Shown here: in pieces, positions 48,653 to 60,544 of the stretch
Position numbering within the stretch: position 1 is the first letter of the stretch
Layout of the letters: each line of letters starts with the position of its first letter
Origin: Aselliscus stoliczkanus
Taxonomy: Eukaryota; Chordata; Mammalia; Chiroptera; Hipposideridae
DNA length: 64,000 nucleotides
Reading direction: 5' to 3'
Assembly (NCBI GenBank): GCA_033961575.1
Contig: CM066733.1
Span: forward strand, 142,836,421 to 142,900,420
Notes under the pieces: model-generated
The model's database searches: none
What the model saw: the letters and a program-made list of their open reading frames with translations, nothing else
What the model was told of the DNA's origin: nothing
Program-made: the position numbers and the translations under genes

Positions 48653-49224
48653 TGATGGGGACTATGGAATAGCCAGCAGTCGCTCTCAGGGAGGGGACTC
48701 AGGGGCACTGCCAGCTTCTCCTGGTAAAACCTGACCCTGATCCTGACCCTTCCCACAATTGTTTCGGGTTTTATTCAAAAAGAAGAAACTGCTGACCTAG
48801 AGCCTCCTGTTAGCATGAAGTTCCAGGAAGTGTTGCGTTAGAGTGAAATAGCATTCCTTTTAGATGCTAATGTCTTTTCAGCTACATCAGAGGACCTCTA
48901 GGACAGTAATTGGAAACTTTCAAATCAGAGAACCTTTTAAGGGGTCTCTGATTCCTCTGAGAACCTGATGAAAGCTGTGAGCCCTCTCCACAGGAGGCTG
49001 CACACACAACTCTGCAGAGTAATTTCTTCGTCCTGTTTCAGGGAAGCCTACCTATGAACCCCAGATAGAGAACCTGTGTTCGGCTTTTAGGGGATTAGCA
49101 AATTTTCCATGACAAAATTCATAGCAAAGTTCAACTTTAAAGAGTAAAGGTAATTTCAATTAATATAATCCAATGATTCTGTCAAAATGTAATTGCTAGC
49201 AAAGCCTAGAATTTTCTGGCCAAG

Positions 49225-49271
<47 letters not shown>

Positions 49272-50067
49272 TAGGGTGTTGGGAGGAAAAATTGGGTAGG
49301 GGGGTGAGTTGATTCTTTTGGCTTCTCAAGAAAATTCCCCATCCAGGTATCATGAAACCCTTACAGTTCTGTTGACCTCTCTGCTCTTATAAACAATCAA
49401 ATGTTCGACACTGAAATCAGGGGCTGCATGAGAGGTCAGGTTCAGTTCCAGGGTCTTGTAATCATCTTCTGTCTATATGTGCTTGGAGACTTTGGTTCTC
49501 TGGGCAGTTTCCTTTTCATCATTTGCAATACTAAAACTTGCAAGCCACTGTCAAGGCCCAACTATAAAGAACCTCCAGCTGGCATCATAACTACAGTTTA
49601 TCTTCCCCCTTGCTCCTTTGATTTACTAAGGTTCTAAACCATTATTTTCTAAAGCTAAAGGTTTCCTAGTCTTTTGTATCTGGTTGGAGAGTTGTGATAT
49701 CCTACCCCAAGAGTGTAAAACTGGAAATGATGAATACACATGAGTTCATCGTTACCCAGTGCAGAAAGCAACTCCTCGGAAATTCAGAAAGTTGGTAATG
49801 GCAAATTTTTTTTTTTATGTGGTTACCTTTATGGCAGTTCTGTCACTCTATACCAAGTGCCGTATATTTGAGCTGTTTTTTTCTGACAAGAGTATCTATG
49901 GCGCATGACACTGGGCTGAGCTGTATTTCTGATTTGTATGTTTGGTAATTGATAGAAACCAATGGTGCCTGCATTTTGATGTGAAGTTAAAAAATGGGCA
50001 TGTTCAGATGAATAAAATGATTGTGTGCCCCTCATTTCCCACATGTTAATAAATGAGGTTAAATGTA
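48653..50067. other. unassigned sequence
   Basis: Apart from the (TG)n tract at 49224-49267 I recognise nothing. The AT-rich stretch 49800-50040 has no named family. Confidence 0.35.
49224..49267. repeat. (TG)n microsatellite
   Basis: About 21 TG units with one C interruption at 49231. Confidence 0.95.
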
Positions 50068-50240
50068 CAGATGGGGAATCTAGTCAATAAGACTATGATA
50101 GCATAGTATGGGGTCAGATGGTTGCTGGACTTATCATGGTGATCACTTCTTTAGGTATAGAAATGTTAAATAACTATGGTGTACCCCTGAAACTGATATA
50201 GTGTTAATGGTTAGCTATATTTTTTAATAAAAACCTTTTA
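50068..50240 (+). mobile_element. L1 3' end fragment
   Basis: 'tagcatagtatggggtcaga', 'tggacttatcatggtgatca', 'tatggtgtacccctgaaact' and 'tatattttttaataaaa' are the well-known L1 3' untranslated end. It has no open reading frame and the A-rich tail has decayed. Confidence 0.7.
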
Positions 50241-50344
50241 AAAATCAGTAAATAAAAATAAAATATAAAATAATGTATCTCCATCCCAAAAAGAAAATTA
50301 AAGTTAAAATAAATAAATAAGATTAATTACAAAAGCAGTTTAGC

Positions 50345-50588
50345 CAAAATGGTGAAGTTCCCGTACTCTGAAGTTACTCTATCCTGACTTTGGATCTTGA
50401 ATCCATCACTTATCAGCTAAGAGACTGTCAACAAGTAACTTCGCCTCTCAATGGCTCACTGTCTGTAAAATGGGATTAAAAATAGTGTTAACCCATAGAG
50501 TTGTTCTAAGGATTAATTGAGATAACCCATGCAAGGCATTTAGCATGTGTCTAGTTCATAATATGTTATCTATCATTAATATTATCTC
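50345..50588 (+). repeat. MIR
   Basis: 'ttcgcctctcaatggctcac', 'tgtctgtaaaatgggattaa', 'tagagttgttctaaggatta' and 'gcaaggcatttagcatgtgt' occur in MIR order. Confidence 0.75.
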
Positions 50589-51583
50589 TCAGGATAATAA
50601 TGATTTCCCAGCTCTGTTCTCCCAGAAGAACCCTCTCCAGCATTATTTGAGCTTAAATACAGCTGAGTTCCAAAATGTGCCAACATATATATTTGTTATT
50701 TCTCCCAGCTCTGAGACATCAGATAATTACTCGTATGCATAGATGAAGGTACGAGAGGCGAATCTCATATTACCACAGTGCTTTGCATGAGGGCAAGATG
50801 GCAAGCCTCCATGACACATAGCTTTTTTGCAAACTGTATGGCAGCCTGATGGGGACTCCATGTGTTTCTACTGAACTGAGCTGAATGGGTGAGGTAAAGA
50901 GTATGACAACTCGTTCTGCCTGCTTACCTCCTGGTGCCTTGTCCGTTTCTGCCCTGGCCCTGTGGTCATCACTGGTGAATGGACTCAGACCAAAACATTC
51001 TAGGGAATCAGGAGGGCCTGCCTCAGTCACTCTTGATCCCCAGGAGCCCAGAGATGCCAGATTCATCTGAGATCAGTGTGGGGTCACCTGTCACCTGGCT
51101 CTGCAGAGTTGGACTGAAGCCCCTGAGAGGTTCTGCCAGCACTGGGATGGGCTCCCTGTAGAAAAGGCTGCTGGCCTTGCTTTATTTTTCTGTCAGCCTT
51201 GAATAGCTCTGAGCCTGAAACCACCTGTCTTATTCCGACTAAAATCTAATAAATGTCTGAAAGAAAATAACCCCATTTGGTAATCAGTAGGAAGCTCAGT
51301 TGATAGACTTCTTGGTTCTGCCAACATGTGCAGATCTTAGATTCTTGGGAAATTCATAAAATTTCAAAATGTGTATCATACCGAGAGGCAGAGGTTCTAA
51401 AAGAGAAAAAGCTTATAAGACTTGCAATGTTGAAATAATGATGAGTTGGCTCTCCATCACTTGTCTTGGCAAAAGCTAATGCTGTGTGTTTCCTGTGACT
51501 TGGATGTGTGCTCTGGGGAGGGCAGGGCTGTCTTTCCTTGTGGGTGCTAATGAGGAAACTTGTAATAGATTAAAACATTTAAA
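50589..51583. other. unassigned sequence
   Basis: The part 50740-51170 is richer in G and C with mutually overlapping frames of 60-98 codons on both strands. No product is recognisable. Confidence 0.35.
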
Positions 51584-51597
51584 AATAAGATTCTCAG

Positions 51598-52028
51598 GCT
51601 GGCCAAGTGGCGCATTAGTTAAGAGCTGGCTTGGCATGCCAGCGCCCCGGTTTGGATCCCACATGTGAGGGCCAGTGACACTGCCCTCTACAGCTAACAA
51701 CAGCTCCACCTGGAGCTGGGCTGTGCGAGCCCCGGCGACGGTGTAGACTGCAGCCCCTGCTGCAGTGGGCTGCCATAGGCTACAGTGGGTGGTCAGCGTG
51801 AGCTGCCAATAGCCGTGGTGAGCGACCATCCAGAGGCCGGCGACCCATCTGCCTCATCCGGGAAGAGCACAATGATCATACCAACATGGGCCAGTGAAGC
51901 AACGTCCTCCGCAACTAGACTGAAAGAACAAAAAGACAGCAATTTGTCTGTTCCCCTTCCCTGATTCCCCAAAGCTGTTCCCCTCCCACAATTCCCCAAA
52001 AAAATCTATAAAAAAATAAATAAAATAA
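51598..52028 (+). mobile_element. long composite SINE
   Basis: The head (gctggccaagtggcgcatta) passes at 'ctgccctctacagctaacaa' into the same body as at 41572 and 46127. It ends 'tccccaaaaaaatc' and an A-rich tail. The flanks aagattctcag at 51587-51597 and 52032-52042 are the core of the target duplication. It lacks the tandem duplications seen at 41684-41863. Confidence 0.9.
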
Positions 52029-52042
52029 AAGAAGATTCTCAG

Positions 52043-53041
52043 TAATAAACTGCCCTGAATGCGGTGTCATAGAAAACAGCCTTTTAATGACTATCTATTA
52101 CTGATAATAAATGATGGTGAGTTTCACTGTATCCCCAGATGCAAGGCTCAAATGTAAAACTACTTAGAATTAAATTGCAGAGCGTGCCTGGACTTGTACA
52201 TGCACTAAAATTTTGTTATGGAGCATAGTGGACAGAACTACCAGAAAAGACCGAATTTTTAAAAAAACGAAAAACCTTTCCTCTGGCAGAGCAGTAACCA
52301 GCAATACCTTGTAAAATGTAACCGTGGACAGTAATTTTCCAGAACTTGGATAATATAAAGGAATTTTGCAGTGCTGCCTTCCCACCTCTACTTTTACCAC
52401 TTTTTAGCTTGTTGGGTTTGGTTTTTTTTTTTCCTACTACTTTTATAGTCTAAAGAAAAGTGCCCAGATTTCTTGTTTACTTGCCCTTCTGGACTTCCTC
52501 ATGCTTGTGCAAATTAGGTTTTTAATATTTATTCATTTTAGAAAGTTTCTATTATTATAAGACTTGTGGCTGGAGGAAAAGAAAACATGAAGTGTATTGA
52601 ATTACTTACAGTGGCAAATGATATTGTTATTGTAATAACATGAAAAAAACATAAAACAATGGGCTGGAGTCAAACACGTGGGGGCTCCAACTCATGCAGC
52701 TTATTGGCACCCTGGGTACATTTATGTGAAATGACCACTCGGGTCCATTTAGCTCTGAAGGGTCCGGGACAGTGCCCAGCAGTGTGCAGGGAGGAGATTG
52801 GGGTGCCAGCCTGGAAGCCAGCCTCTCTCAGAAGCATACATCCTCCCTAACATCATTGAACCTCTTTGATGTCCCTCATCTCTACCATGAAGAAAGATAT
52901 TAATAGCATCCCCCAGAGCATAGTGAAGGAGTTAGGTTAGGGAGTTCAGTGAAACCCTATGTTGTAAAGTGTTTACTCCTTGGGCCTGAAACAGAGTATG
53001 CACTGCTTATTATGTACCACCCACTCCCACTTACCACCCAG
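52043..53041. other. unassigned sequence
   Basis: I recognise no repeat. The stretch 52420-52660 is AT-rich. Confidence 0.35.
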
Positions 53042-53212
53042 AGAGACTCTGGAGCCAGTTTGCTCTGCCACTTACTGGCTGTGCCACCTTGGGCAAGTTA
53101 CTGAACCTCTCTGTGCCTCAATTCCCTTGTCTGTAACACAGTGATGATATTAATAGTAACCTATCCCATAGGACTGTTGTAATGATTTTTAAAATTCAGT
53201 AAGGAATAATAC
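53042..53212 (+). repeat. MIR
   Basis: 'gactctggagccagtttgct', 'gccaccttgggcaagttact', 'gaacctctctgtgcctcaat' and 'ataggactgttgtaatgatt' make a textbook MIR. Confidence 0.85.
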
Positions 53213-53447
53213 CACTAGTTGGCATGTACTAAGTGCTTACTATGTGTTGGTCATTGAACCAAGCTTGACGTGCCTTATCATGTTTCATCTTCACAGCAGC
53301 CAATGAGGTGCTGTTTCCTTTTATCCCTATTTTACAGACAAGAAAACTGAGTGCATTTGCACAAGATCACACGGCCAGCATGCAGTGGAAGCAGGGTTTA
53401 AACACAGGTCTCCCTAAATCAAAACGTGTGCCTCCAGCCTTACAGCC
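53213..53447 (-). repeat. MIR
   Basis: 'agtgcttactatgtgttggt', 'atcttcacagcagccaatga', 'cctattttacagacaagaaa' and 'aagatcacacggccagcatg' give a nearly full-length MIR in reverse. It abuts the plus-strand MIR, so the two form a loose inverted pair. Confidence 0.85.
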
Positions 53448-54641
53448 TGTGCTGGGCCTGTGTCCCCTCAGGAATGAGAGTGTGCAGGTCCAAAATGCCT
53501 AAGATGCTTGCAGGGCAGGTCCAGGCACTAATGCCCCTGAGGAAATTTGTCAAGGACGTGGAGCACTCACAGCTCAGGAAGCCCCTCCCAGAGCTGACTA
53601 GCACACCAGCACCCTCCTTTGCAAACCAGATTCTCCGCGCTGAGTGCAGCGGCACCATCAAGAGGGCACTGCGCTCTCTGCTTAAAAGTCAAGCACTTTT
53701 GAAAACATCTGCTGGAAATTGTGTGCCCCTGATTGAAATGAAAAACAAACTCAGCTGCCAAGCAACACTGGAAAGAGGACAAGGAGAAAAAGCACTAGTG
53801 ACAAAACAACCAGTTAGCACATCACCCACCACAGATGGTCACAATAAGAGCCCACACAAAAAATAACCTAACAAGGAAAATTACTGAGGTCTTTGCCAAA
53901 ATTTATTTATGTTCCAATATGTAAAATATAAAACTGTTATTTTTCTACTGAATGGCACAAATGTGTATGCCTTGGTTTTTTTAGTGGGAATTTTTTTCGT
54001 TTTGAAGGTATTGGTTCTATTACGATACTGTAGCCCCAATGCGTCTGACTTCTGCAGCAGAAAGGTCCCTGGATTTTGTCCTCATTTCTTTGGCGTGGCA
54101 GGAGGAGTGACAGCTTCCCCGCTGCTCCGAGCACCCATGTCAGGAAAGAAAACACTCATGCTAGCAATGCTTTGGGAGAAGTTCCAGTCCGAACTTTCTG
54201 GGTCACACAGCTGGTAAGGGGCAGAGTCGAGATTTAAACCCAGGCAGTTTGGAGTCCACATCACCCTGTCGTTTCTTCTGCTTCTCCGTGAAGATTGTTT
54301 AACCTTATCTGACCATGACCTGGGGGCCTGCCTCAGAAGGGACTTGTTTACCCTTTCCTGAAAGAATTTCACATTTTTATAATCTCTAGAACATACCCCT
54401 CCCAACCCAAAATGAACGTCACTTAGAACTCACAGCTAAAATTGCATTGCCATGCTCAGCCTGACAGCGGATGGGGGTACTGAGGTGGGGAGGGGGCTTA
54501 CTCAAAAAGGCCGTGAAGGGGAACCCAGATTCGTAGGAATTATGAGAAGTCCAGCCTGGTATTTGTTAGTGGAATGGTGTTCAAAGCAAACCCACCCACA
54601 TAGGGTCTCAACTTGAAAAGGAAGACGAGCTTTACTTAAAG
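53448..54641. other. unassigned sequence with an open frame
   Basis: A plus-strand frame of 146 codons at 53426-53866 begins inside the MIR and continues for about 420 bases beyond it. Its lysine- and proline-containing product is not recognisable. A MIR scrap is at 54196-54272. Confidence 0.35.
54196..54272 (-). repeat. MIR fragment
   Basis: 'gggtcacacagctggtaagg', 'ggcagagtcgagatttaaac' and 'ccaggcagtttggagtccac' are the reverse of the MIR tRNA-like part. Confidence 0.75.
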
Positions 54642-54958
54642 TGGCTTAGCTCTGGCTGCTATAACAAAAATGCCATGGGCTGGGTGGCTTAAACAACAGA
54701 AATTTGTTTCTCACCATTCTAAAGACTGGCAAGTTCAAGATCAAGGAGCTGGCAGATCCTGGCTTGTCTTTTCATTGTATCCTCACATGACAGACAGAGA
54801 GAGCGCTAGATTTCTTCTTCTTAAAAGGACACTAAGCCCATCATGGGGACTCCACCCTCCCTATTTAATTACCTCCCAAAGACCCCACCTCCAAATACCA
54901 TCACATCAGGGCTTCAACATGTGAGTTTGGAAGAGCCACAAACATTTAGGCCAATGCA
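54642..54958 (-). mobile_element. solo LTR, MaLR-like
   Basis: On the plus strand it runs from tggcttagctctggctgcta to taggccaatgca, with 'gggtggcttaaacaacagaa' and 'aagttcaagatcaaggagct'. It is the same broad family as the copies at 3811 and 14913, all three in this direction. No clear target duplication remains. Confidence 0.65.
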
Positions 54959-55014
54959 CTAGAAATAAACCAGCCAGCCACATTTTATCTTGCAAAATGA
55001 GCTTTGGCCCAGTT

Positions 55015-55370
55015 TCCCTATCTCCCTCATGCCCTGCATCATATTGGTTGTCTCTTCTTAGAAATTACGTGAACTCCTTTCTCTCTGCTTTTGGTTCCTA
55101 TTACTTAATCCCCCAAACTTTGCAGGACCCCTTTCCTATTTCTCACCTGTCCTGCACACAGGTGTCTGATCCTCCCTTCTACTTAAAAGTTCAGGACTCC
55201 CTATTGCCCATATGATCTAAGTTTTTTACCCGCAAATTCTTGACCTCCTAGGATCTAATCCCTTCTCAGCCATATGAATTAGCTACTCCAAACAATCTAG
55301 TCTTTCTTTATTCCCTTAATATGCCTCCCAATTCTCACCTGTTACCCTCTCCACCATCACGACCCTTAGA
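55015..55370 (+). repeat. L2 fragment
   Basis: 'ttaaaagttcaggactccct', 'attgcccatatgatctaagt' and 'ttgacctcctaggatctaat' suggest the L2 3' region. It is strongly diverged. Confidence 0.45.
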
Positions 55371-56049
55371 TCCAGGCAAGAAGGGCCTTGGCTCAGCTCC
55401 ACCCTTTAGAGGACCTTACTCTGCCTTTACTACTCCTCTTGGGGTGAAAAATGGCAGGGCCGAGGGGATGTGCCCACCCTAAGCCCAGGCCCTGCCATCT
55501 AGTCCATGCTCTAGATACCTGAAACCCAGACTTCCCTACTCCTATGGTCCAATGGCAGCTTTCATGACCTGCACAGGGGTAGGGTGAGTGGACTGAGCTT
55601 AGGCTGGGAGGCCAGGGCATTTACACGTGTGTATGTGGGGAACCTGAGATGGGCGGGAAGGGGGCCTGCCTCAGGCCTGGGGTTGGGGGCTGGCTCCCCC
55701 ATACTACTGCCAAGTTCCAGAACCTAGTGATTATAAAGTATATTTGTCAAGGTAAAAGGATAGAGCATATTTTATTTAACACTTTGTTAGCTTGATTTAT
55801 AACTTTTAAATAGATAGAGGACATTTTATTTAACAGTCTGTTAGTTTGACTTATGACTTGAAAATATGAGGTATGTGAGTTCCATTTGTATTCCTGTCCC
55901 AGGATTCAGAAACGTAAGGGGCTCACTTTCCCTCTACTTCCACTTCCAGCAGTCGAAATTCTCCCAGTCTTTTAAGTTACAGGTCAATTCTCACCTTAAC
56001 AATAAAGCCTGCACTGACCACCCAGCTACTATGTATTTTTCCCATTGCT
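55371..56049. other. unassigned sequence with a diverged tandem repeat
   Basis: A GC-richer part at 55440-55700 is followed by two copies of a unit of about 49 bases at 55759-55861. Confidence 0.4.
55759..55861. repeat. diverged two-copy tandem repeat
   Basis: The first copy (gatagagcatattttattta...) at 55759-55807 and the second (gatagaggacattttattta...) at 55813-55861 align along their whole length with several substitutions. Their starts are 54 bases apart. Confidence 0.75.
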
Positions 56050-56205
56050 TCCTTCATTCACAGCCAGTCTTAGTGACCAGCTAGGGGCCAGGCACTATGC
56101 TGCGAGATAACAATACAGATATGAGGAAACAGCCCCTATTCCCCAAACAGCTTTCACGCTAGAAAAACGAGTCACAGAAATAGACACCCACCATGTGCTG
56201 CAATC
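56050..56205 (-). repeat. L2 3' end
   Basis: 'gggccaggcactatgctgcg', 'ataacaatacagatatgagg' and 'cagcccctattccccaaaca' are the reverse of the L2 terminus. Confidence 0.6.
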
Positions 56206-56324
56206 CAGCAGCACCTTCTACTGGCATTACATCCAAACTATGTCCCAAATATGACACATCCTTCAATCGCCCCTGATTAAACCCCAGCTCAAGGCACCAT
56301 GACGTTGAGTCTAAATAATGCCTC

Positions 56325-56820
56325 TGCTTATGACCCATTCCCTAGCAGCTGCTCCAAGAACCTTTTGCCTGCCCTGCTTAGAACCCCTCAGTGGCTTTGC
56401 ACTGCAATTAAAATAAAATCCAAACCCTTACCCTGGTCTCCTTGACCTCTCCAGCCCATCTCCTAGATCTCTCCCTCCCCTCCTCTACTTCAGTGACTTG
56501 TCAAGTCTGTCCTGGCTTCTTTCCACCTCTACCAGAAACCTTCTTCCCCTGGATCTTCACATGACCTCCTTTTCCTCATTGCTTATTTTTCAGTTCTCCT
56601 TCCCAGAGAAACCTATCCCAAGTTCCCTACCTCCAAGCCCCTTACTCTCTCATTATTCTGTTTTATTTTCTGAATTTGCTTACATGTTTATTGTCTATTT
56701 ATCCATCTAGAATTGGATTCCATGAGAGCAAAGACTTTGCCCATAACTGCCTCTCTGGTGCACACAACACTATTTGGCATATAGTTATACTCTGTCAATT
56801 TTTGTGGAATGAAGGAGTGA
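56325..56820 (+). repeat. L2 3' region
   Basis: 'aacccctcagtggctttgca', 'attaaaataaaatccaaacc', 'tcttccacctctaccag'-like text and 'cttacatgtttattgtctat ... ttggattccatgagagcaaa' occur in L2 order. It lies close to two minus-strand L2 pieces, so this part of the window is largely L2 debris. Confidence 0.65.
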
Positions 56821-56984
56821 TTGCAACAGAGTGTGATATGACAGTAAGAGCCATCAGAGGAACCTAATGTTACCTGGGATTGGGCGGGGGGGGGGGGGAG
56901 TTGAGGGAGGTGGAAATGGTGTGAACTGTGCAGACATACATAGATGAGGTGGCAATACAGTCGTTCATGTTAAAGAGTTTAACT

Positions 56985-58065
56985 TTGATCTGAAATCAAG
57001 AGAAGCCATTGAACAGTTTAAGCAAAAGCATGTCATCAGATTTGCATCTTAGCAATGATTTGAAGCAGAGTGGAAGAAGAGATTAGAAAAGGCTAGGCTG
57101 GGAGCAGCAAGTCAAATTGGGATAAAGCTGACTATATAGAAGGAGGAAGGCGGTTCCTCTTAGGAAATTAAGAAATATTACAAACAGAGCTTCAGTCAGC
57201 AAATGTGCATGTGAGGCTCCCCCTATGTGTAATCAGGGTGGAAAATAAGGGTAAGAAGACAACTGCATGGAGGAGTGAAGGAAATGGAGCTGCCTCTGAT
57301 GGTTGCTGGGTTTCAAACGGGGCACAGCCTTTCTCGACCCGGTTTCCTGGAGAGAATCGAGCTCCAATATCCAGCGGTGTCTACCACATGTAGTGGATGA
57401 ACTTCCCTCCTAAGGCCCTATAATGACTCTAGATAAGTGCCAGCAGTGCATGAGTTAAGAAAACAGTCACTCAAATCATTCCCCGTGTTGTGTAGGTTAG
57501 ATGCAGACTCCTGTTGAGAGCTGGATAGATCATGGTGTCACTGGGGATACAGAGGTAGAAGCATACTTGGGGGAAAGATAATGAGTTCAGTATTTTTGTT
57601 TGTTTGTTTTCTGAGGGCAGTGTCTGTCACTGGCCCTCATCTGTGGAACCAAACCCGGGTAGCTGGCTTCCCAGGCCAGCACTTAACCACCGCGCAACTC
57701 GGCCGGCCCTGAGTTCAGTTTTAATCATATAAAGTTTGAAGTGAGAGGTGAGTAGTGAGCTGTGAAAAAGAGAGAGAGAAAAATCAACATATAGGAATTA
57801 GTTGGCGCCAGAGGTATGAAAGAGGTTGTCCAGGCAAAGAGTAAACAAAGGAAAGACCCAGGACAGAGCCCTGGGAAGTCTCATTATTGAAGGCTTACTT
57901 TAAAGATCGGCTGAGTCAAGGGATTCCAGGAGGAAGACCTAAAAGAAAAAGACAGACATTTGCAGAGAAATACCATAGAATGGTGCATGGTATTGGGCAA
58001 GCCAAAGGAGTTTCAAAAAGGGGTGGCCAATAGTGACATCCATAACAAAGGGGAAATAGGAAATG
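56985..58065 (-). repeat. L2-like region, interrupted by a SINE
   Basis: The plus strand shows 'agaagccattgaacagttta', 'agcatgtcatcagatttgca', then 'gggggaaagataatgagttc' and 'ggacagagccctgggaagtc'. These follow the order of the reversed L2 body as I recall it. The assignment is good at the left and weaker on the right. The SINE at 57591-57709 is inside. Confidence 0.45.
57591..57709 (-). mobile_element. short tRNA-derived SINE (head-only type)
   Basis: On the minus strand the head gggccggccgagttgcgcgg ends 'cactgccctcag' and a tail that has become AAAC units. The flanks tgagttcag at 57582-57590 and 57710-57718 are the target duplication. A few bases are inserted at 'gtgtctgtcactgg'. Confidence 0.9.
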
Positions 58066-59285
58066 TAATGAAACGTACATGTGAGTTTGGCAATATGGAG
58101 GCTACTCCATCTAATTCTGGGAGGGGCACTCCAATAACTCTTCTCATTTGCAGTCAAGAGTAATTATTATTATTAATCACTATTACTATCATTACTACTA
58201 GTTATAGTAGTGCTCATAGTAGTTTCAATGGTTGGATGGGGAAAGCAGGAGTGAATTACCTTATGATGTAGAGGTAATTTTTCAAAGTCTCTGAAGTTAT
58301 AGTTACAAGATAGATTGTAATGGATCTTTCACTCATCAGAGCTGCAGCAATCCATTCTGTGAGCTAGCTTCTTAAAAGTGGCCAATAGATTCTACATCCA
58401 ATAACCTATTTCTGTGTAGTTCACCATTAAAACAAAATCCATCTTTTTTTTTTCTTTCCAGTGATGTGAATTTAATTTATTCTCATTTATTAAAGCTACT
58501 TTCTGGGACTTGAAATGCTTTCTAATGTTCATTCCATTTTTACATTTGCAATCCATTTTATTCAACATGCCTTACTGCAGATTGAATTGCTTGCTAAATT
58601 TGAAAGAGATCAATAAATAGCAGCAAAACTACAGGAGGTCATTTAATTTTTTTTTTTTTTTATTAACAGCCCCAATAAATCTGAGCCTATTTTCTTCAAA
58701 TAAATCAGCTGGAAATAAAAAATTGCTTTTGGGCAATTTATGAGGTTAAATCTAAAAAGAAAATTTTACTTTCGTTTGTGGTGGGTATTAACATGACAAA
58801 GCTTCAACAGAGCTTGCTTAGTTCTGAATTTATGTCCCCCATTTGCACAAATATCTTATGTATAGCTGGATACAAGTAAGTGAATAGATTTGATACAGAA
58901 CAGAGTGCAACTAAAAATGCAGTTGATAGAAAGAAAGTTCTCTGAATTGAATTGAAAGGTTTTAGGGTACATATTAAAATTCTGATTTTCAGGCAAAAGT
59001 TTTACAGGAACATTTCATTGTGAAGATGACCAGGTCTAGAATTTACTGTGGGTAGGTAAGGCAGGAGAAGGGAAGAGAACCTCCAAGACTGGTTTTATTT
59101 GAGTTCATCTAGATATGGGGTGATATTTCTTGAGCTACAATCAGGAGTATAATTTTCTCTCAGATGAGCTGCAAGGGAGACGTGAATGGTGATTAATTGG
59201 CTAATTAGAATTTCAAAGGACAGTGATAACAGTGGCAGACAGAAGACCATGACAGAAGTTCAAGTCCATTAAAACATTTTGTGGT
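58066..59285. other. unassigned sequence, partly conserved-looking
   Basis: The stretch 58450-58800 is AT-rich, free of recognisable repeats, and of the texture of deeply conserved non-coding elements. I cannot test this. Confidence 0.35.
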
Positions 59286-59388
59286 GGGCTGGCAGAGTGG
59301 CACGGTGGTTAAGAGCTGGCCTGGGAAGCCAGCGGCCCCAGTTCAGGTCCCACATATGAGGGCTAGTGACACTGCCCTCAAAAAAAAA
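59286..59388 (+). mobile_element. short tRNA-derived SINE (head-only type)
   Basis: The head gggctggcagagtggcacgg ends 'cactgccctc' plus A9. A 10-base flank resemblance (ttttgtggtg / gtttgcagtg) may be a decayed duplication. Confidence 0.9.
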
Positions 59389-59564
59389 GTTTGCAGTGAC
59401 TGAGCCTTTCCTTCCCCATTTCTCCAAGTCTGCCTTTCCAGGCATCTCCCTCTGTTCTGCAAGCTTCCACCTGCTGGTCTCTAAACCTATCCCTTACTCT
59501 CACTCACCTTCCCCCACTAGTCTTCTTTATTTTTTTTTAGTGATTTCCCTTTCTCCAGCCTCTT

Positions 59565-59672
59565 TTTTTTTTTTTTTTTTAGGGCAGTGTCACTGGCCCT
59601 CATATGTGGAACCCGAACCAGGGCCGCTGGCTTCCCAAGCCAGCGCTTAACCACCGCGCCATTCGGCCGGCC
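59565..59672 (-). mobile_element. short tRNA-derived SINE (head-only type)
   Basis: On the minus strand the head gggccggccgaatggcgcgg ends 'cactgcccta' and a long A tail (T run on the plus strand). The flanks ctccagcctctt and ctgcagcctctt are the target duplication. It faces the SINE at 59286, 176 bases away. Confidence 0.9.
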
Positions 59673-59684
59673 CTGCAGCCTCTT

Positions 59685-60488
59685 TCTTTATATCGTTTTT
59701 CACCATCCACAAAATGAAATGGAAAAATATGAATCTTTTTCTTTACAAAGTTTTATTTCCCATCTTAAATTAGAAAACTAGTTGAGATCCCTTTTTCTCT
59801 CCCAACCTGTGGTTGCTCTAATAAGTGGGGGGCACCTAGATTTTTTTTTACTTCCTCTGAACCAGTGGGTCACGGTATCAAGTGGATTCCCAGGCTAAGG
59901 AAACCCTTAGGTAGCTTGGGAATAGTGAATTTGTTCAGATTAATCAACAATTCAGATTTTTTTCCCAAACACAATCAATATCATTATCTGTAATAGCCTA
60001 GCAATGGGAAACTATTGCACAAAATTTCTAAAATTGCCTAAATTAAAAAAAAAAAAAAAGAATCAGGCAATTGAATGTAGCTATTCTTTAGGCAGGGAAC
60101 ATGCCGCACAGAGCTGGTCGTGACTTGTTTCACTTCGGCTCCTAAATGGAGGAAGTGTGGCCACACCCTGGAGAAGAGATGCCAGGGGCACTTAACGTTG
60201 AGTGGCTTCGCCTCACTTGGGCCCTCTGCACTTCTCAGATCCTGAACCAAGTGGAACTGCATCGGCCACAGACTTCTTGAAAGAGTTACAACTGGTTTGT
60301 CAAGTTAATACCCAGAGCATTGCAATTATGACCATGATAATACATTATCCCCCACATTGGAAATGTTGAATAAATACATAAAATCATTTTTGCTCCCAGT
60401 ACCTTATAAAGCTGGTTATTGCAGGCAAAAGGTTTTGCATTTCAGGTTTTTCCTCCCCCAGCCCACCCCACTTTCCCTTCAATGTCAT

Positions 60489-60492
<4 letters not shown>
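59685..60492. other. unassigned sequence
   Basis: An A15 run lies at about 60044-60059. I name no repeat and support no exon. Confidence 0.4.
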
Positions 60493-60544
<52 letters not shown>

